From positions 62,001 to 126,000 of the forward strand of contig NZ_CALNWY010000005.1 in assembly GCF_940807255.1 (NCBI RefSeq): a stretch of 64,000 nucleotides of DNA. Direction: 5' to 3'. Within the stretch, counting starts at the first letter, position 1; each line of letters starts with the position of its first letter. The notes under the pieces were generated by a model, which ran no database searches, was not told the DNA's origin, and was given only the letters and a program-made list of their open reading frames with translations. Of this stretch, positions 33,653 to 45,053 are shown piece after piece. Made by a program: the position numbers and the translations under genes. This stretch comes from Mixta sp. Marseille-Q2659 (GTDB taxonomy: Bacteria > Pseudomonadota > Gammaproteobacteria > Enterobacterales > Enterobacteriaceae).

Positions 33653-34012
33653 ATGGATATTGTATTTATTGAACAGCTGTCGGTTATCACCACGATTGGC
33701 GTTTACGACTGGGAACAGACCATCCAGCAGAAGCTGGTTTTCGATGTCGAAATGGCCTGGGATAACCGGAAAGCGGCGGCCAGTGATGATGTAAATGATT
33801 GTCTGAGCTACGCCGATGTCGCTTCTGCCATCATCGAACATGTCGAACAGGGACGGTTTGCGCTGGTAGAACGGGTGGCGGAAGAGGTGGCCGATTTGCT
33901 GCTGACGCGTTTCGGATCGCCCTGGATACGCATCAAGCTGAGCAAGCCTGGCGCGGTGGCGCAGGCGGCGCAGGTTGGCGTCATTATTGAACGCGGAACC
34001 CGTCAGCGCTAG
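33653..34012 (+). CDS. folB: Dihydroneopterin aldolase
   Basis: Converts dihydroneopterin to hydroxymethyl-dihydropterin in folate synthesis. The protein has 119 residues (E. coli about 122). The sequence MDIVFIEQLSVITTIGVYDWE contains the pterin-binding start, LSYADVASAI lies in the middle, and IRIKLSKPGAV carries the conserved catalytic lysine. It stands alone between plsY and uppP, 166 bases before uppP. Confidence 0.97.
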   Translation: MDIVFIEQLSVITTIGVYDWEQTIQQKLVFDVEMAWDNRKAAASDDVNDCLSYADVASAIIEHVEQGRFALVERVAEEVADLLLTRFGSPWIRIKLSKPGAVAQAAQVGVIIERGTRQR

Positions 34013-34038
34013 CGGGGACAATTCTGAAATAGATCCAA

Positions 34039-34054
34039 TGTGATTGCTATCACA
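34039..34054. promoter_or_regulatory. CRP-type binding site upstream of uppP
   Basis: TGTGA-N6-TCACA with perfect half-sites, extended to AATGTGATTGCTATCACAATG. It is centred about 132 bases before the uppP ATG and 35 bases past the folB stop. The sequence match is exact to the CRP core; regulation of uppP is inferred. Confidence 0.6.
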
Positions 34055-34178
34055 ATGAAACCGAACCACATTATGGCTGTCAAAATCCGGCGTTACGCTG
34101 AGTTGGCGTATTTTCTGGCGGCTACGTTCCTGACGTCCGCTTTTTTAATGATTTAAACATTAGGGTAGAGGACATTTG

Positions 34179-34997
34179 ATGGCGGATATTCATCAGCTTT
34201 GGGTGGCTGCAATCCTTGGCATTGTTGAGGGGCTGACGGAGTTTCTTCCGGTCTCATCCACGGGTCATATGATCATTGTTGGCCATCTGCTGGGTTTTGA
34301 AGGCGATAAAGCAGAAACGTTTGAAGTTGTCATTCAGTTAGGCTCCATTCTGGCTGTTGTCGTGATGTTCTGGCGTCGGCTGTTCGGTTTAATTGGTATT
34401 CGTTTCGGCGAAGTTAAGTATGAAGGCGTAGGCACCGGTCATCTTACGTTGATTCATATTCTGCTGGGCATGATTCCAGCGGTTGTGATCGGCCTGATCC
34501 TGCACGATCAGATTAAATCGCTGTTTAATCCCATCAATGTTATGTACGCGCTGATCGTTGGCGGCGTGCTGCTGCTGGCCGCCGAGTTTCTCAAGCCGAA
34601 ACAGCCAAAAGCGGCGGGTATTGATGATATTACCTATCGCCAGGCCTTTATGATTGGCTGCTTTCAGTGTCTGGCTCTTTGGCCGGGGTTTTCCCGTTCG
34701 GGCGCGACGATTTCCGGTGGGATGCTGATGGGCGTAAGCCGTTACGCGGCCTCTGAATTTTCATTTATTTTGGCCGTGCCGATGATGATGGGCGCAACCG
34801 TTCTCGATCTCTACAAAAGCATGGGCTTCCTGACAATGGAAGATCTACCGATGTTCGCGGTGGGCTTTATTACTGCCTTTATCGTGGCGCTGCTGGCTAT
34901 CAAACTCTTCCTGCACATTATTAAACGCATCTCTTTCGTGCCTTTCGCTATCTACCGGTTTATCGTAGCGGCGGCGGTTTATATGGTGTTTGTCTAA
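34179..34997 (+). CDS. uppP: Undecaprenyl-diphosphate phosphatase
   Basis: Recycles the lipid carrier for peptidoglycan and confers bacitracin resistance. The protein has 272 residues (E. coli BacA 273). Both family motifs are intact: [16 protein letters not shown] (about 16-31, with the catalytic Glu) and [15 protein letters not shown]. About eight membrane helices are visible. ATG with GAGG eight bases upstream is taken; a TTG codon directly before is not needed. A CRP-type site lies upstream. Confidence 0.97.
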   Translation: MADIHQLWVAAILGIVEGLTEFLPVSSTGHMIIVGHLLGFEGDKAETFEVVIQLGSILAVVVMFWRRLFGLIGIRFGEVKYEGVGTGHLTLIHILLGMIPAVVIGLILHDQIKSLFNPINVMYALIVGGVLLLAAEFLKPKQPKAAGIDDITYRQAFMIGCFQCLALWPGFSRSGATISGGMLMGVSRYAASEFSFILAVPMMMGATVLDLYKSMGFLTMEDLPMFAVGFITAFIVALLAIKLFLHIIKRISFVPFAIYRFIVAAAVYMVFV

Positions 34998-35018
34998 CCG
35001 CTTAAACAGCACGGACAA

Positions 35019-35046
35019 AAAAAGGAGGCGCATGCGCCTCCTTTTT
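35019..35046. terminator. Bidirectional terminator between uppP and cca
   Basis: A perfect palindrome GGAGGCGCATGCGCCTCC is flanked by AAAA and TTTTT, so it serves both convergent genes. It starts 22 bases past the uppP stop and ends 12 bases before the cca stop. Confidence 0.9.
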
Positions 35047-35057
35047 ATGCCCAAATC

Positions 35058-36287
35058 TTACCGGCTCCGATCTACTCGCCAGCCTTCCAGTGCCGCGATG
35101 CGACGACGAGTCAGTTCTTCACGCACCTGCGCGCCTTTGAATCCGTCATCAATCACCGCTTTAGTGGGAACGGCCTGGACGACCTGAAACGCCTCGCTCA
35201 GATAATCCCGCTGTGGATAGGGATTGCTTTCCCAACCAGCGCGTCCACGGGCATCCGCTTCGCTGGTTTGCGCCAGCTGGACGACACGCTGCGGCTTACG
35301 CCAGACATCCATGCGATCGAACAGGGCAACCAGGCGCTCTGCAGACTGGTTTTCGATGGTATGTACCACATCATGGAACTCCGCCACCAGAACCGCCAGA
35401 TCGCGAATATGATTCGGAACACGCAGGCGGTGGCAAATGTTTTCTACCAGCGGCACGCCGGCTGGCCCGTGTCCCGGATGGCTGGGCCATTTTTCCGGCG
35501 GCGTCAAACCCTTGCCCACATCATGGCAGAGTGTAGCGAAACGGACATCGATCTCTGGCGTTAGCTGAGCGGCAATGGCGACTGTCATTAACGTATGAAT
35601 GCCGGTATCGATTTCGGGGTGCCATTTGGCCGGTGCCGGCACGCCAAATAAGCAGTCGATTTCAGGAAACAGCACGGCCAGCGCGCCGCAGTCGCGTAAG
35701 ACCTGAAAATAGACCTGCGGATTACGCGTGCCCAGCGCATTTTCCGTCTCTTTCCAGACGCGTTCAGCGGTCAGGTGAGCCAACTCGCCGCTGGCAACCA
35801 TCGCCTGCATGAGCGACATGGTTTCATCAGCGATACGGAAATTAAGATGGGCGTAGCGGGCAGCGAAGCGCGCCACGCGCAATACGCGCAACGGATCTTC
35901 AATAAAGGCATCGGAGACGTGACGCAGCAGGCGCTTATCCAGATCCGCACGTCCCTGATAAGGATCGATATAATGACCGGCTTCATCCTGTGCAATAGCG
36001 TTAATCGTCAGATCGCGACGTTGCAGATCCTGTTCCAGCGTTACATCGGGTGCTGACCAGGTAATGAAACCGGTGTAGCCGCTGCCGGACTTACGCTCGG
36101 TGCGCGCCAGCGCATATTCTTCCCGGCTTGTCGGATGCAGAAACACCGGAAAATCACGCCCTACCTGCTGATATCCCTGTTTCAGCATCATTTCCGGCGT
36201 TGCGCCGACGACAACCCAGTCTTTGTCTTTGACCGGCAGCTTAAGCAAACCATCGCGTACCGCGCCACCGACAAGGTATGTTTTCAC
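35058..36287 (-). CDS. cca: Multifunctional CCA tRNA nucleotidyltransferase
   Basis: Adds or repairs CCA at tRNA 3' ends; the HD domain adds phosphatase and phosphodiesterase activity. The protein has 409 residues (E. coli 412). The nucleotidyltransferase start [20 protein letters not shown] has the catalytic Dx[14 protein letters not shown] follows, and the HD domain has [20 protein letters not shown]. It is a complete bacterial class II enzyme. Confidence 0.97.
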   Translation of the reverse strand: MKTYLVGGAVRDGLLKLPVKDKDWVVVGATPEMMLKQGYQQVGRDFPVFLHPTSREEYALARTERKSGSGYTGFITWSAPDVTLEQDLQRRDLTINAIAQDEAGHYIDPYQGRADLDKRLLRHVSDAFIEDPLRVLRVARFAARYAHLNFRIADETMSLMQAMVASGELAHLTAERVWKETENALGTRNPQVYFQVLRDCGALAVLFPEIDCLFGVPAPAKWHPEIDTGIHTLMTVAIAAQLTPEIDVRFATLCHDVGKGLTPPEKWPSHPGHGPAGVPLVENICHRLRVPNHIRDLAVLVAEFHDVVHTIENQSAERLVALFDRMDVWRKPQRVVQLAQTSEADARGRAGWESNPYPQRDYLSEAFQVVQAVPTKAVIDDGFKGAQVREELTRRRIAALEGWRVDRSR

Positions 36288-36476
36288 TACAGATCTTCTC
36301 CAGAGTTCAGCAAATTAATCATCAGGCGTGCCGGAGCCAGTTCTCTGAACCGGCAAAAGCATGGTGTCCAGAAGAAATATTCTGGCACAACAATAGCAGA
36401 ATTACGGGCATGACAGCAGCAGGGCGCGTTATTCGCCCTGCGGTTAGTGAGGAGCCTGACGGAAACTACGCGCTGG

Positions 36477-37097
36477 CTAGTTCATCCAGCGATTGTTTTG
36501 CTTGCGGCGAGGGATCATGTGCGGCAGCAGCAGGCCCAGCAGCAGACCAACGCCGGCTACGCCGCCGCCGTACATAAACCACTGCATAATGATAGTGCGC
36601 TGCTTGTCGTCAAGCTGCACATTGGCCGCGTTAACCTTTTTCTGCGCCACAATAAGCTGATTGCGCAACTGCTGATTTTCATCCTTCAGACCGTTAATCA
36701 CGGAGTCGCTGGCGGCCACTTTTTTCTGCATATCCGCCGTGCGTTGATTCCAGCTATTGTCGATATTCGCCAGCTTATCGGTGAGATCTTTCACCTGTTG
36801 CTCAAGTTGCGGCACGCGTGTGCGCAGGCTGGGCTCAACGCTCAGCTGCGCCAGCGGAATCCAGTTCGTTTTGCCTTCGGCGTCGCGAATCTGACCGTAA
36901 TGACTTTCATTGTTAGTTTGTAGCAGCGTGACCTGTTCGCCTGCGTTCAGCTTGCCTACCAGACGATACTGATCGCCCGGCCCGCTACGAACCCAGGTAG
37001 ATAATTCATCGGAAATATACCGTTTTTCTTCGGCATGGGCGGGGACGGTAACGCTGAAAGCCAGCAAAGTCAGACCAATAAGATGTGATTTCTTCAT
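36477..37097 (-). CDS. ygiM: SH3-domain envelope protein YgiM
   Basis: A periplasm-facing protein with a signal peptide (MKKSHLIGLTLLAFSVTVPAHA). A bacterial SH3 domain covers about 25-90 (RSGPGDQYRLVGKLNAGEQV). A long coiled coil (about 95-165) and a C-terminal membrane helix (MYGGGVAGVGLLLGLLLPHM) follow. The 206 residues equal E. coli YgiM. An upstream ATG at 37115 with GGAAC before it could add six residues. Function is not established. The gene lies between cca and ygiF as in E. coli. Confidence 0.93.
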   Translation of the reverse strand: MKKSHLIGLTLLAFSVTVPAHAEEKRYISDELSTWVRSGPGDQYRLVGKLNAGEQVTLLQTNNESHYGQIRDAEGKTNWIPLAQLSVEPSLRTRVPQLEQQVKDLTDKLANIDNSWNQRTADMQKKVAASDSVINGLKDENQQLRNQLIVAQKKVNAANVQLDDKQRTIIMQWFMYGGGVAGVGLLLGLLLPHMIPRRKQNNRWMN

Positions 37098-37305
37098 TCG
37101 ATGTCGTTTTTTCATGTGTTCCGGGAAAATTTTAGGGCACAGTCTGGATAGGCTACGCAAAAATCTGAATGAGAACTATCCTGGACTCAAACTGATGCGG
37201 CAAAGCTCGCGAAAGCATAATAAAGCAGAGACAGCAGCGGGTTATCTGCATTACTCTTCGGCTTATTCCTGAAATCTGCGCCAGTGAAAGATTGAATGAA
37301 AAATT

Positions 37306-38610
37306 ATGACCATTGAAATCGAGTTAAAGTTCATTGCAACGCCGCAGGCGGCGGATCGACTTGGCAGCCAGCTGGCCGCCTGGCCTCATCAATACAGCGC
37401 GCCGGTCGCGCTAACCAACATCTATTACGAAACGTCGGACAATCAGCTACGCCGCTGGGATATGGGGCTGCGTATTCGCGGTATCGGCGACCGCTATGAG
37501 ATGACGCTGAAAGCGGCCGGACAGACGATCGGCGGCCTGCATCAGCGTCCGGAATACAACGTTGATTTAACCCAGCCGGAGTTAGATATAGCGCGTCTGC
37601 CCGCCGAAATCTGGCCAGCCGGAACCGATACGCAGGCTTTACAGCAGCAGCTTAAGCCGCTGTTTACCACCCATTTCAATCGTGAGCGCTGGCTGGTGAC
37701 CTATGGAAACAGCGAAATAGAAGTGGCGCTGGATCGAGGCGAAGTCAGCGCCGGAGCGTTCAGCGAGCCCTTGCAGGAAGTGGAGCTGGAGCTGAAACAG
37801 GGCGAGCTGGCCGATGTATTGGCGCTGGCGGCTGAGTTAGGGAAAGAGGAAGGCTTGCGTCTCGGCAGCCTGAGTAAAGCGGCTCGCGGTTACTGGCTGG
37901 CGCAGGGTAAACCCGCGCAGTTAATACGGCCGCTGCCGATTCTGCATGTCAAACCCAAGGCAACGGTGGAGGAGGGCATGCAGGCCGCCTTTTCACTGGC
38001 GATGAAGCAGTGGCAATATCATGAAGAGCTATGGCTGCGTGGAGAGCCAGCAGCCCAGGAAAACGTGCTGGAAGCGCTGGAAACCATAAGACAGACATTC
38101 TCGCTGTTCGGCGCGCTGGTGCCGCGTAAAGCCAGCAATCAACTGCGGCAAAAACTGATCTGTCTGATTGAGACGCTGGAAGAGGGGAGGCAGGACGCCT
38201 CATCATTTTGCTACAGCCTGGCGTGGCTGGATGCGCAGCTTACTTTTTCCAGCTGGCTGATCGCGGCGGGCTGGCGTCCTTTCGTTGACGCAAAAAATAG
38301 TACTCGTCTACAGGGTTCCTTTAAACGTTTCGCTGACATTATGTTAGGTCGCGTTGCCGCCGATTTAAAAGAAACCTTCGGTACTGTTCGTCAGCATAAT
38401 GAATATCTGGATAAGCTGGCGCGTCTGTCGCGTCAGCTGCTGGCGGTTCACCTGTTGGCTGGCGCTTATCCGCAGCATGAAGTTGAGAACTGGCTGCTGC
38501 CCTGGCAACAGCTGGCGCAGGCAATTCATGCTAACCGCTATAACGAGCTGGACGTGCTGTGCCGTCAGGCACTAAAACAACCGGCATTTTGGCTTAACGG
38601 CAACGTCTGA
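37306..38610 (+). CDS. ygiF: Inorganic triphosphatase (CYTH-CHAD)
   Basis: Hydrolyses inorganic tripolyphosphate. The protein has 434 residues (E. coli YgiF 433). The N-terminal CYTH domain opens with the signature EIELKF (ExExK type). [18 protein letters not shown] follows, then a central [10 protein letters not shown]. The C-terminal helical CHAD domain (about 215-430) has [20 protein letters not shown] and [11 protein letters not shown]. It is followed by glnE after 19 bases and is probably co-transcribed. Confidence 0.95.
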   Translation: MTIEIELKFIATPQAADRLGSQLAAWPHQYSAPVALTNIYYETSDNQLRRWDMGLRIRGIGDRYEMTLKAAGQTIGGLHQRPEYNVDLTQPELDIARLPAEIWPAGTDTQALQQQLKPLFTTHFNRERWLVTYGNSEIEVALDRGEVSAGAFSEPLQEVELELKQGELADVLALAAELGKEEGLRLGSLSKAARGYWLAQGKPAQLIRPLPILHVKPKATVEEGMQAAFSLAMKQWQYHEELWLRGEPAAQENVLEALETIRQTFSLFGALVPRKASNQLRQKLICLIETLEEGRQDASSFCYSLAWLDAQLTFSSWLIAAGWRPFVDAKNSTRLQGSFKRFADIMLGRVAADLKETFGTVRQHNEYLDKLARLSRQLLAVHLLAGAYPQHEVENWLLPWQQLAQAIHANRYNELDVLCRQALKQPAFWLNGNV

Positions 38611-38629
38611 TCGCACTCAGGGAGAAGTT

Positions 38630-41488
38630 ATGCTGCCAACATTTACCGGACCGCTGCCAGCGCTATTGCAGCAGCAGGCAGAGAAAGCGGCGGAGCGGCT
38701 GGAGCGTTCATTTGCATCGCTGAGCCTGCAACAGCAGGCGGTACTGGCCTTTAGCGATTTCGTTACCGAAAGCCTGCTACAGCACCCGGAGTGGTGGCAG
38801 CAGCTTACCGACCAGCCGCCGCAGCCGGAGGAATGGCAGCACTATGCCAGCTGGCTGAGCGAGCAGCTTCAGTCTGTTAGCGATGAAACAGCGCTAATGC
38901 GCCAGCTGCGTCTGTTCCGTCGGCAAATGATGGTGCGTATCGCCTGGATGCAGACGACCGGCGCAAGCAGTACGGAAGCGTCGCTCCGGCAGCTCAGCGT
39001 GCTGGCCGAAACCCTGATTGTCGCCGCGCGCGACTGGCTGTGGCAGGCCTGCTGTCGCGATTTCGGCACGCCCTGCAATGCAGCGGGCGATCCTCAGCCG
39101 CTGTTGATTCTGGGTATGGGCAAGCTGGGTGGCGGAGAGCTGAATTTCTCCTCGGATATTGATCTGATTTTTGTCTGGCCGGAAAACGGCTCAACGCGCG
39201 GCGGACGCCGCGAGCTGGATAACGCGCAGTTTTTTACCCGGCTTGGACAGCGTCTGATTAAAGTTCTCGACCAGCCTACAGCCGATGGTTTTGTCTATCG
39301 CGTGGATATGCGGCTGCGGCCTTTCGGCGACAGCGGGCCGCTGGTGCTGAGCTTTGCCGCGCTGGAAGATTACTATCAGGAGCAGGGGCGCGACTGGGAA
39401 CGTTATGCGATGGTAAAAGCGCGGCTGATGGGCGATAGCGAAGATCGCTGGAGCCAGGAGCTACAGCAGATGCTGCGTCCTTTTATCTATCGTCGCTACA
39501 TCGATTTCAGCGTTATACAGTCGCTGCGCAATATGAAAGGAATGATCGCGCGTGAAGTCCGTCGGCGCGGCCTGAAAGATAATATTAAGCTGGGCGCTGG
39601 CGGCATTCGCGAAAGCGAGTTTATCGTTCAGGTTTTTCAGCTGATCCGTGGCGGACGTGAGCGCTCGCTACAGCAGCGCGCATTACTGCCAACGCTCTCC
39701 GCTATTGAAGAATTGAATTTACTGACCGGGCCACAGGTTAGTGCGTTGCGGGAGGCCTATCTGTTCCTGCGACGGCTGGAGAACCTATTGCAGAGCATTG
39801 CTGATGAGCAAACGCAAACGCTGCCAGCGGATGCGTTGAATCAGGCGCGGCTTGCCTGGGCGATGGGCTTTGCCGACTGGACGGCGCTGCACAAGGCGCT
39901 GGAAAACCAGATGGCGCAGGTACGGCTGATTTTTAACGAGCTGATTGGTGAAGATGCGCCAGACAGCGCTGAAGAGAATGAAAGCCAGGAGATGGCCGAG
40001 CTATGGCTGGATAAGCTGGAACAAAGCGATCTGGAGGCATTACTGGCGCATCTTGATATGTCAGCCAGACAAACCCTTTCGCGTACGCTTAATGCGTTTC
40101 GTCAGGATGTGGATAAACGCACTATTGGTCCGCGCGGCAGGTTGGCACTTGACCAACTGATGCCTCGTCTGCTGAATGAAGTGTGCGTGCGGGCCGATGC
40201 GGATACCACACTGCAACGACTGATCCCGCTCTTGCTGGGCGTGGTCACGCGCACCACCTACCTTGAGTTATTGACCGAGTCGTCCGGCGCGCTGAAACAG
40301 CTGATTCGTCTCTGCGCCGCCTCGCCGATGATTGCCAGCCAGCTGGCGCGCTATCCGCTTCTGCTGGATGAACTGCTCGATCCCGCCACGCTTTATCAAC
40401 CTACCGCGACCGATGCCTATCGTGATGAGCTACGCCAGTATCTGCTGCGTATTCCTGAGGATGATGAAGAGCAACAGCTGGAGGCGCTGCGTCAGTTTAA
40501 GCAGGTGCAGCATCTGCGTATTGCCGCTGCAGATATAGCCGGCACGCTGCCGGTAATGAAAGTCAGCGATCACCTGACGTGGCTGGCGGAAGCCATTATC
40601 CAGGCGGTAGTTCAACAAGCGTGGAATATGATGGTTCAGCGCTATGGTCGGCCTTCGCATCTGCAACAGGGCGAGCGCGGATTTGCTGTAGTGGGCTATG
40701 GCAAGCTCGGCGGTTGGGAGTTGGGCTACAGTTCCGATCTCGATCTGGTTTTTCTCCACGACTGTCCGGCTGAATCAGTAACCGACGGCGAACGCGCGAT
40801 TGATGGCCGACAGTTCTATTTACGCCTGGCGCAGCGGGTTATGCACTTATTCAGCACGCGCACCTCTTCGGGGATTTTGTATGAAGTGGATGCGCGCTTA
40901 CGGCCTTCAGGATCTGCCGGAATGCTGGTGAGTACGCTGGACGCGTTTGAGGAGTATCAGCGCAACGAGGCATGGACGTGGGAACATCAGGCGCTGGTCA
41001 GAGCGCGCATTGTTTATGGCGAGCCTGCGTTAAGCCAGCGTTTCGAAGCCATTCGCCGCCAGATCCTTTGCCTGCCGCGCAATGCTGCCTCCTTGCAAAA
41101 AGAGGTGCGCGAAATGCGCGAAAAAATGTATGCCCATCTGAGCCATAAATATAAAGAGCGCTGGGATATTAAAGCCGACGAAGGCGGCATTACCGATATT
41201 GAATTTATTACGCAGTATCTGGTGCTGCGTTATGCATCCCTGGAGCCGAAGTTGACGGGATGGTCTGATAACGTGCGTATCCTTGAGCTGCTGGCTCGCT
41301 ATAACAAAATGACGCAGCAGGAGGCTGACGCGCTGACGCAGGCTTACGTCACGTTACGCGATGAGTTACATCATCTGGCGCTGCAGGAGCAGGCCGGACA
41401 CGTCGCGCCGGAATCCTTTATGGGCGAGCGGCAGGTGGTGCAGGAGAGCTGGCAACGCTGGCTGCAAATCTCACCGCCTGAAAGCTAG
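38630..41488 (+). CDS. glnE: Glutamine synthetase adenylyltransferase/deadenylase
   Basis: Adds and removes AMP on glutamine synthetase in response to PII and glutamine. The protein has 952 residues (E. coli 946). Two nucleotidyltransferase domains each carry the GxGKLGG...SD(I/L)DL motif. The first, [18 protein letters not shown] (about 162-179), deadenylylates. The second, [18 protein letters not shown] (about 688-705), adenylylates. The linker regions are full length. GGGAG precedes the ATG. Confidence 0.98.
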   Translation: MLPTFTGPLPALLQQQAEKAAERLERSFASLSLQQQAVLAFSDFVTESLLQHPEWWQQLTDQPPQPEEWQHYASWLSEQLQSVSDETALMRQLRLFRRQMMVRIAWMQTTGASSTEASLRQLSVLAETLIVAARDWLWQACCRDFGTPCNAAGDPQPLLILGMGKLGGGELNFSSDIDLIFVWPENGSTRGGRRELDNAQFFTRLGQRLIKVLDQPTADGFVYRVDMRLRPFGDSGPLVLSFAALEDYYQEQGRDWERYAMVKARLMGDSEDRWSQELQQMLRPFIYRRYIDFSVIQSLRNMKGMIAREVRRRGLKDNIKLGAGGIRESEFIVQVFQLIRGGRERSLQQRALLPTLSAIEELNLLTGPQVSALREAYLFLRRLENLLQSIADEQTQTLPADALNQARLAWAMGFADWTALHKALENQMAQVRLIFNELIGEDAPDSAEENESQEMAELWLDKLEQSDLEALLAHLDMSARQTLSRTLNAFRQDVDKRTIGPRGRLALDQLMPRLLNEVCVRADADTTLQRLIPLLLGVVTRTTYLELLTESSGALKQLIRLCAASPMIASQLARYPLLLDELLDPATLYQPTATDAYRDELRQYLLRIPEDDEEQQLEALRQFKQVQHLRIAAADIAGTLPVMKVSDHLTWLAEAIIQAVVQQAWNMMVQRYGRPSHLQQGERGFAVVGYGKLGGWELGYSSDLDLVFLHDCPAESVTDGERAIDGRQFYLRLAQRVMHLFSTRTSSGILYEVDARLRPSGSAGMLVSTLDAFEEYQRNEAWTWEHQALVRARIVYGEPALSQRFEAIRRQILCLPRNAASLQKEVREMREKMYAHLSHKYKERWDIKADEGGITDIEFITQYLVLRYASLEPKLTGWSDNVRILELLARYNKMTQQEADALTQAYVTLRDELHHLALQEQAGHVAPESFMGERQVVQESWQRWLQISPPES

Positions 41489-41569
41489 AGAAACCATTAT
41501 GCGCGGCACAGCGTTTTGACTGTGCTATTATCGCGCGCAATATTTTTAATGCAGTCTGGAGTCTCTGTA

Positions 41570-42991
41570 ATGAAAGTGACACTGCCCGAATTTAGCCGTG
41601 CAGAAGTGCTGGTTGTCGGTGATGTGATGCTGGATCGCTACTGGTATGGCCCTACCAGCCGTATTTCACCGGAAGCGCCGGTGCCGGTGGTTAAAGTGGA
41701 CAACGTCGAAGAGCGTCCTGGCGGAGCAGCTAACGTAGCAATGAATATTGCCGCGCTGGGGGCTTCTTCACGGCTGATCGGACTGACGGGCATGGATGAT
41801 GCCGCCCAAGCGCTGGGCACCAGCCTGCAAAATGTGAATGTCCAGTGCGATTTCGTTGCGCTGTCTACGCATCCCACTATTACCAAGCTGCGTATTCTTT
41901 CCCGTAATCAGCAGCTGATCCGTCTCGATTTTGAAGAAGGTTTCGAAGGCGTCAACCCTGAACCCCTTCATCAGCGCATCGCTGCCGCGCTGCCGCATAC
42001 CGGAGCGCTGGTGCTGTCTGATTACGCTAAAGGCGCGTTGGCCAGTGTGCAACAGATGATCCAGCTGGCGCGTAGCGCAAATGTGCCGGTTCTGGTCGAT
42101 CCGAAAGGCACCGATTTTGAGCGCTACCGTGGTGCCACACTGCTGACGCCGAATCTGTCCGAGTTTGAAGCAGTAGTGGGCAAATGTAAGGACGAAGCGC
42201 AGATTGTTGAGCGCGGCATGCAGCTGGTGGCTGATTATGAACTGTCAGCGCTGCTGGTTACCCGCTCAGAAAATGGCATGACGCTGTTGCAGCCGGGCAA
42301 GGCGCCGCTGCATTTACCGACGCTGGCGCAGGAAGTTTATGACGTGACCGGCGCTGGCGATACGGTGATCGGTGTGCTGGCCGCTTCGCTGGCGGCTGGC
42401 GACGATCTGGAAGCGGCCTGTTTTCTGGCCAATGCTGCGGCTGGCGTGGTGGTTGGCAAGCTGGGTACCTCTACCGTGTCGCCTGTGGAACTGGAAAACG
42501 CGATTCATGCGCGCCCGGAAAGCGGCTTTGGCATTATGAACGAAGCACAGCTGAAAGAAGCGGTAGCGCTGGCGCGTCAGCGTGGTGAAAAAGTGGTCAT
42601 GACCAACGGCGTGTTTGACATTTTGCATGCTGGACACGTTTCCTATCTCTCTAACGCGCGTAAGCTGGGCGATCGTCTGATTGTCGCCGTTAACAGCGAT
42701 GCGTCAACGAAGCGCCTGAAAGGCGATAGCCGGCCGGTTAATCCGCTGGAAAACCGTATGATTGTGCTGGGGGCGCTGGAATCCGTCGACTGGGTTGTTT
42801 CTTTTGAAGAAGATACGCCGCAGCGACTGATTGCCGGAATCCTGCCTGACCTGCTGGTGAAAGGGGGCGATTATAAGCCTGAAGAGATCGCAGGAAGCAA
42901 AGAAGTTTGGGATAACGGCGGTGAAGTGCGCGTGCTGAACTTTGAAGACGGTATTTCCACGACCAACATCATCAAACGTATTCGCTCATAA
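41570..42991 (+). CDS. hldE: Bifunctional heptose kinase/adenylyltransferase
   Basis: Makes ADP-heptose for the LPS core in two steps. The protein has 473 residues (E. coli 477). The N-terminal PfkB-type kinase has [20 protein letters not shown] and the catalytic TGAGDT near 270. The C-terminal nucleotidyltransferase has [20 protein letters not shown] with HxGH (about 345-364). The ATG giving MKVTLPEF matches the family start. It lies 81 bases after glnE, as in E. coli. Confidence 0.98.
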   Translation: MKVTLPEFSRAEVLVVGDVMLDRYWYGPTSRISPEAPVPVVKVDNVEERPGGAANVAMNIAALGASSRLIGLTGMDDAAQALGTSLQNVNVQCDFVALSTHPTITKLRILSRNQQLIRLDFEEGFEGVNPEPLHQRIAAALPHTGALVLSDYAKGALASVQQMIQLARSANVPVLVDPKGTDFERYRGATLLTPNLSEFEAVVGKCKDEAQIVERGMQLVADYELSALLVTRSENGMTLLQPGKAPLHLPTLAQEVYDVTGAGDTVIGVLAASLAAGDDLEAACFLANAAAGVVVGKLGTSTVSPVELENAIHARPESGFGIMNEAQLKEAVALARQRGEKVVMTNGVFDILHAGHVSYLSNARKLGDRLIVAVNSDASTKRLKGDSRPVNPLENRMIVLGALESVDWVVSFEEDTPQRLIAGILPDLLVKGGDYKPEEIAGSKEVWDNGGEVRVLNFEDGISTTNIIKRIRS

Positions 42992-43018
42992 GCTACGACA
43001 GCACGCGTAAAATAACAG

Positions 43019-43046
43019 CGGCAGGCTATAAGAGACAGGCCTGCCG
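43019..43046 (+). terminator. Terminator after hldE
   Basis: CGGCAGGC and GCCTGCCG form an 8-bp stem with a 12-base loop and run into TTGTTGTT. It lies between hldE and the convergent ubiK. Confidence 0.75.
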
Positions 43047-43052
43047 TTGTTG

Positions 43053-43424
43053 TTAACTGTTTGGATCCTCAGTCTTAACAATATCCTGCGTTGCTGGCGT
43101 TGCTGCAGGTGAGGTTGGCGGTGCAGATGCCGCAGTTTGCGAAGCGGACGTTATCGGTGCGGCAGACGTTGAAGTTGTGCCATCATTCTGGCCTTCCAGA
43201 GCTGCAAGTCGCTGCTCCAGTACGGCCAACTTTTCACGTGTACGTAGCAGCACCTGCGTTTGTACATCAAATTCTTCGCGGTTAACCAGATCCATGCGCG
43301 TCAGCTGTGCTTGCAGAACCTGACGAATTTTCTTCTCAACGTCATCACCAAATTCGCGAATGCCTTTTGGCATGGCGTCATGTACCTGGCGAGCGAGTTG
43401 TTCAATTTTTTTCGGGTCAATCAT
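43053..43424 (-). CDS. ubiK: Ubiquinone biosynthesis accessory factor UbiK
   Basis: A small helical protein that helps the ubiquinone-synthesis complex. The first 85 residues match E. coli YqiC/UbiK ([20 protein letters not shown], then [19 protein letters not shown] and a coiled coil). The total of 123 residues exceeds the 96 of E. coli because of a low-complexity tail rich in Thr, Ser, Ala and Pro (about 85-120). The tail is probably disordered. Confidence 0.95.
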   Translation of the reverse strand: MIDPKKIEQLARQVHDAMPKGIREFGDDVEKKIRQVLQAQLTRMDLVNREEFDVQTQVLLRTREKLAVLEQRLAALEGQNDGTTSTSAAPITSASQTAASAPPTSPAATPATQDIVKTEDPNS

Positions 43425-43570
43425 GGCCGTTTCCTGGTCGCAACAAAGTTAACTTAAGTGTAATGCCTGTATGAAAAAGGATAAACCTAAAATGGCAGTT
43501 GCGTTATATAGATAAGCTTATGCTGCTATTGTGCGTTGCCGGAGCAGATATTTGGCGCTATAGTAAATCC

Positions 43571-43722
43571 GCTTATTCTCAGGGCGGGGCGAAATTCCCC
43601 ACCGGCGGTAAATCAGCAGCAGCTGAAAGCCCGCGAGCGCTTCCGATTTTGCGATTGGAAGGTCAGCAGATCCGGTGTAATTCCGGGGCCGACGGTTAAA
43701 GTCCGGATGGGAGAGAGTAACG
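43571..43722 (+). ncRNA. FMN riboswitch (RFN element)
   Basis: The conserved blocks are all present in order. AGGGCGGGG is followed by CCCCACCGGCGGTAAATC, AGCCCGCGAGCG, GTCAGCAGATCCGGTG, CCGACGGTTAAAGTCCGGAT and GGGAGAGAGTAACG. The element lies about 96 bases before ribB. In related bacteria FMN binding lowers ribB expression. The element is a clear positive by sequence. Confidence 0.97.
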
Positions 43723-43818
43723 GTTCTGTCGAGCTTCGGCTCGCTTCGCGTTATTTTTATGCACTCCTCAAGCACGCCCTGATTCTGGTAACCACAATAT
43801 TGATAAGGTTAATTTACC

Positions 43819-44475
43819 ATGAATCAGACGCTACTTTCTGAATTTGGCACGCCTGAACAGCGTGTAGAACGCGCCATCGCAGCTCTGCGTGAAGGTCGCG
43901 GCGTAATGGTCCTCGACGATGAAAACCGTGAAAATGAAGCTGATATGATTTTCGCGGCGGAAACCATGACCGTTGAACAAATGGCATTAACGATTCGTCA
44001 CGGCAGCGGTATTGTTTGCCTTTGCATTACCGAACAGCGTCGTCAGGAACTTGATCTGCCGATGATGGTGGAGAACAATACCAGCTCTTTCGGCACCGGT
44101 TTTACCGTTACGATTGAAGCCGCACAGGGCGTAACGACTGGCGTTTCAGCGCAGGATCGCCTCACAACCATTCGTACCGCTATTGCAGATAACGCTAAGC
44201 CCAGCGATCTTAATCGCCCAGGCCATGTGTTTCCTCTGCGCGCACGTGACGGCGGCGTCCTGGCGCGCGGCGGCCATACCGAAGCGACGATCGATTTAGT
44301 TTCACTGGCAGGTTTTAAACCGGCTGGCGTGCTGTGCGAGCTGACGAATGATGATGGCACCATGGCGCACGCGCCAGAGGCGATAGTTTTTGCTAAACAG
44401 CATAATATGCCGCTGGTTACCATTGAAGACCTGATCGCTTATCGTCGTAGCCACGAAACGCGCCAGGCGAGTTAA
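43819..44475 (+). CDS. ribB: 3,4-dihydroxy-2-butanone 4-phosphate synthase
   Basis: Converts ribulose 5-phosphate to the four-carbon riboflavin precursor. The 218 residues match E. coli RibB (217). The metal and substrate motif [17 protein letters not shown] (about 34-50) and RHGSGIVCL are intact, as are [20 protein letters not shown]-type residues near 140 and the THE-like end EAIVFA. It is controlled by the FMN riboswitch upstream and followed by a strong terminator. Confidence 0.98.
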   Translation: MNQTLLSEFGTPEQRVERAIAALREGRGVMVLDDENRENEADMIFAAETMTVEQMALTIRHGSGIVCLCITEQRRQELDLPMMVENNTSSFGTGFTVTIEAAQGVTTGVSAQDRLTTIRTAIADNAKPSDLNRPGHVFPLRARDGGVLARGGHTEATIDLVSLAGFKPAGVLCELTNDDGTMAHAPEAIVFAKQHNMPLVTIEDLIAYRRSHETRQAS

Positions 44476-44500
44476 GCGCGCCGCGACAGATAAAAGAATA

Positions 44501-44528
44501 AAAAAGCCGGGAGATTCCCGGCTTTTTT
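44501..44528 (+). terminator. Bidirectional terminator after ribB
   Basis: A 12-bp stem (AAAAAGCCGGGA with TCCCGGCTTTTT) around a 3-base loop. It serves ribB on the plus strand and overlaps the last bases of the convergent hydrolase gene. Confidence 0.9.
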
Positions 44529-44910
44529 ATCGCTTCGCATAAAATATATGGTTTCCAATGGCGGCGGTTTGCGCGAATTCGCTGCGCCAGGACGGATTAA
44601 CCGTTTGATTATGGTAATAGGTTGCGCCATTAGTCACATCAGAAAGCTCGCCATTAATAATTTGATGAGCTATCTGTTGTGCCCGCTGCCAGCTTTTGTC
44701 GCTTTTCAATGGATAGCTGTAGGCACTTTTCTTTAAATGCGTCCATGAAAACTGTTTTGGTGCATAAACAACCGGACAAATTTGCGTCACATCCCAATTG
44801 GCGCGATTCATCGTTACCGACGCTACCGCTATCTGTCCTTTTAGCGGTTCTCCACGCGCTTCATGATATATATTAAGAGCCAAACAAAGAATGGCGCCCT
44901 GTATCAGCAT
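44527..44910 (-). CDS. Cell wall hydrolase, SleB/CwlJ family
   Basis: A predicted lytic transglycosylase-like hydrolase of 127 residues. It contains LALNIYHEARGEP, with the catalytic Glu of the SleB family, then AVASVTMNRAN and a C-terminal GATYYHNQTVNPSW and HIFY. The start MLIQGAILC gives a short hydrophobic N-terminus that may anchor or export it. A longer in-frame start (44970) adds 20 residues without improving the signal. In Gram-negative bacteria the role is cell-wall remodelling; no E. coli K-12 counterpart is at this place. Confidence 0.85.
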   Translation of the reverse strand: MLIQGAILCLALNIYHEARGEPLKGQIAVASVTMNRANWDVTQICPVVYAPKQFSWTHLKKSAYSYPLKSDKSWQRAQQIAHQIINGELSDVTNGATYYHNQTVNPSWRSEFAQTAAIGNHIFYAKR

Positions 44911-45053
44911 TGGAATTCCGTCATCAAACAAAGGTGACGGGGAGTTTACGAAGCGGCGGGGAGCAAGCATACCAGACAGGTCTTGAAAATCCCGCCGCTA
45001 AACTATCTTATTGATTTATCATTGTGTCCGTGATTATTTTCAGATAAATGACA

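Noticed and set aside
43571-43722. FMN riboswitch as a novel element
   Set aside because: All conserved blocks fit the known RFN element in its usual place before ribB, so it is listed as a feature and not as a discovery.
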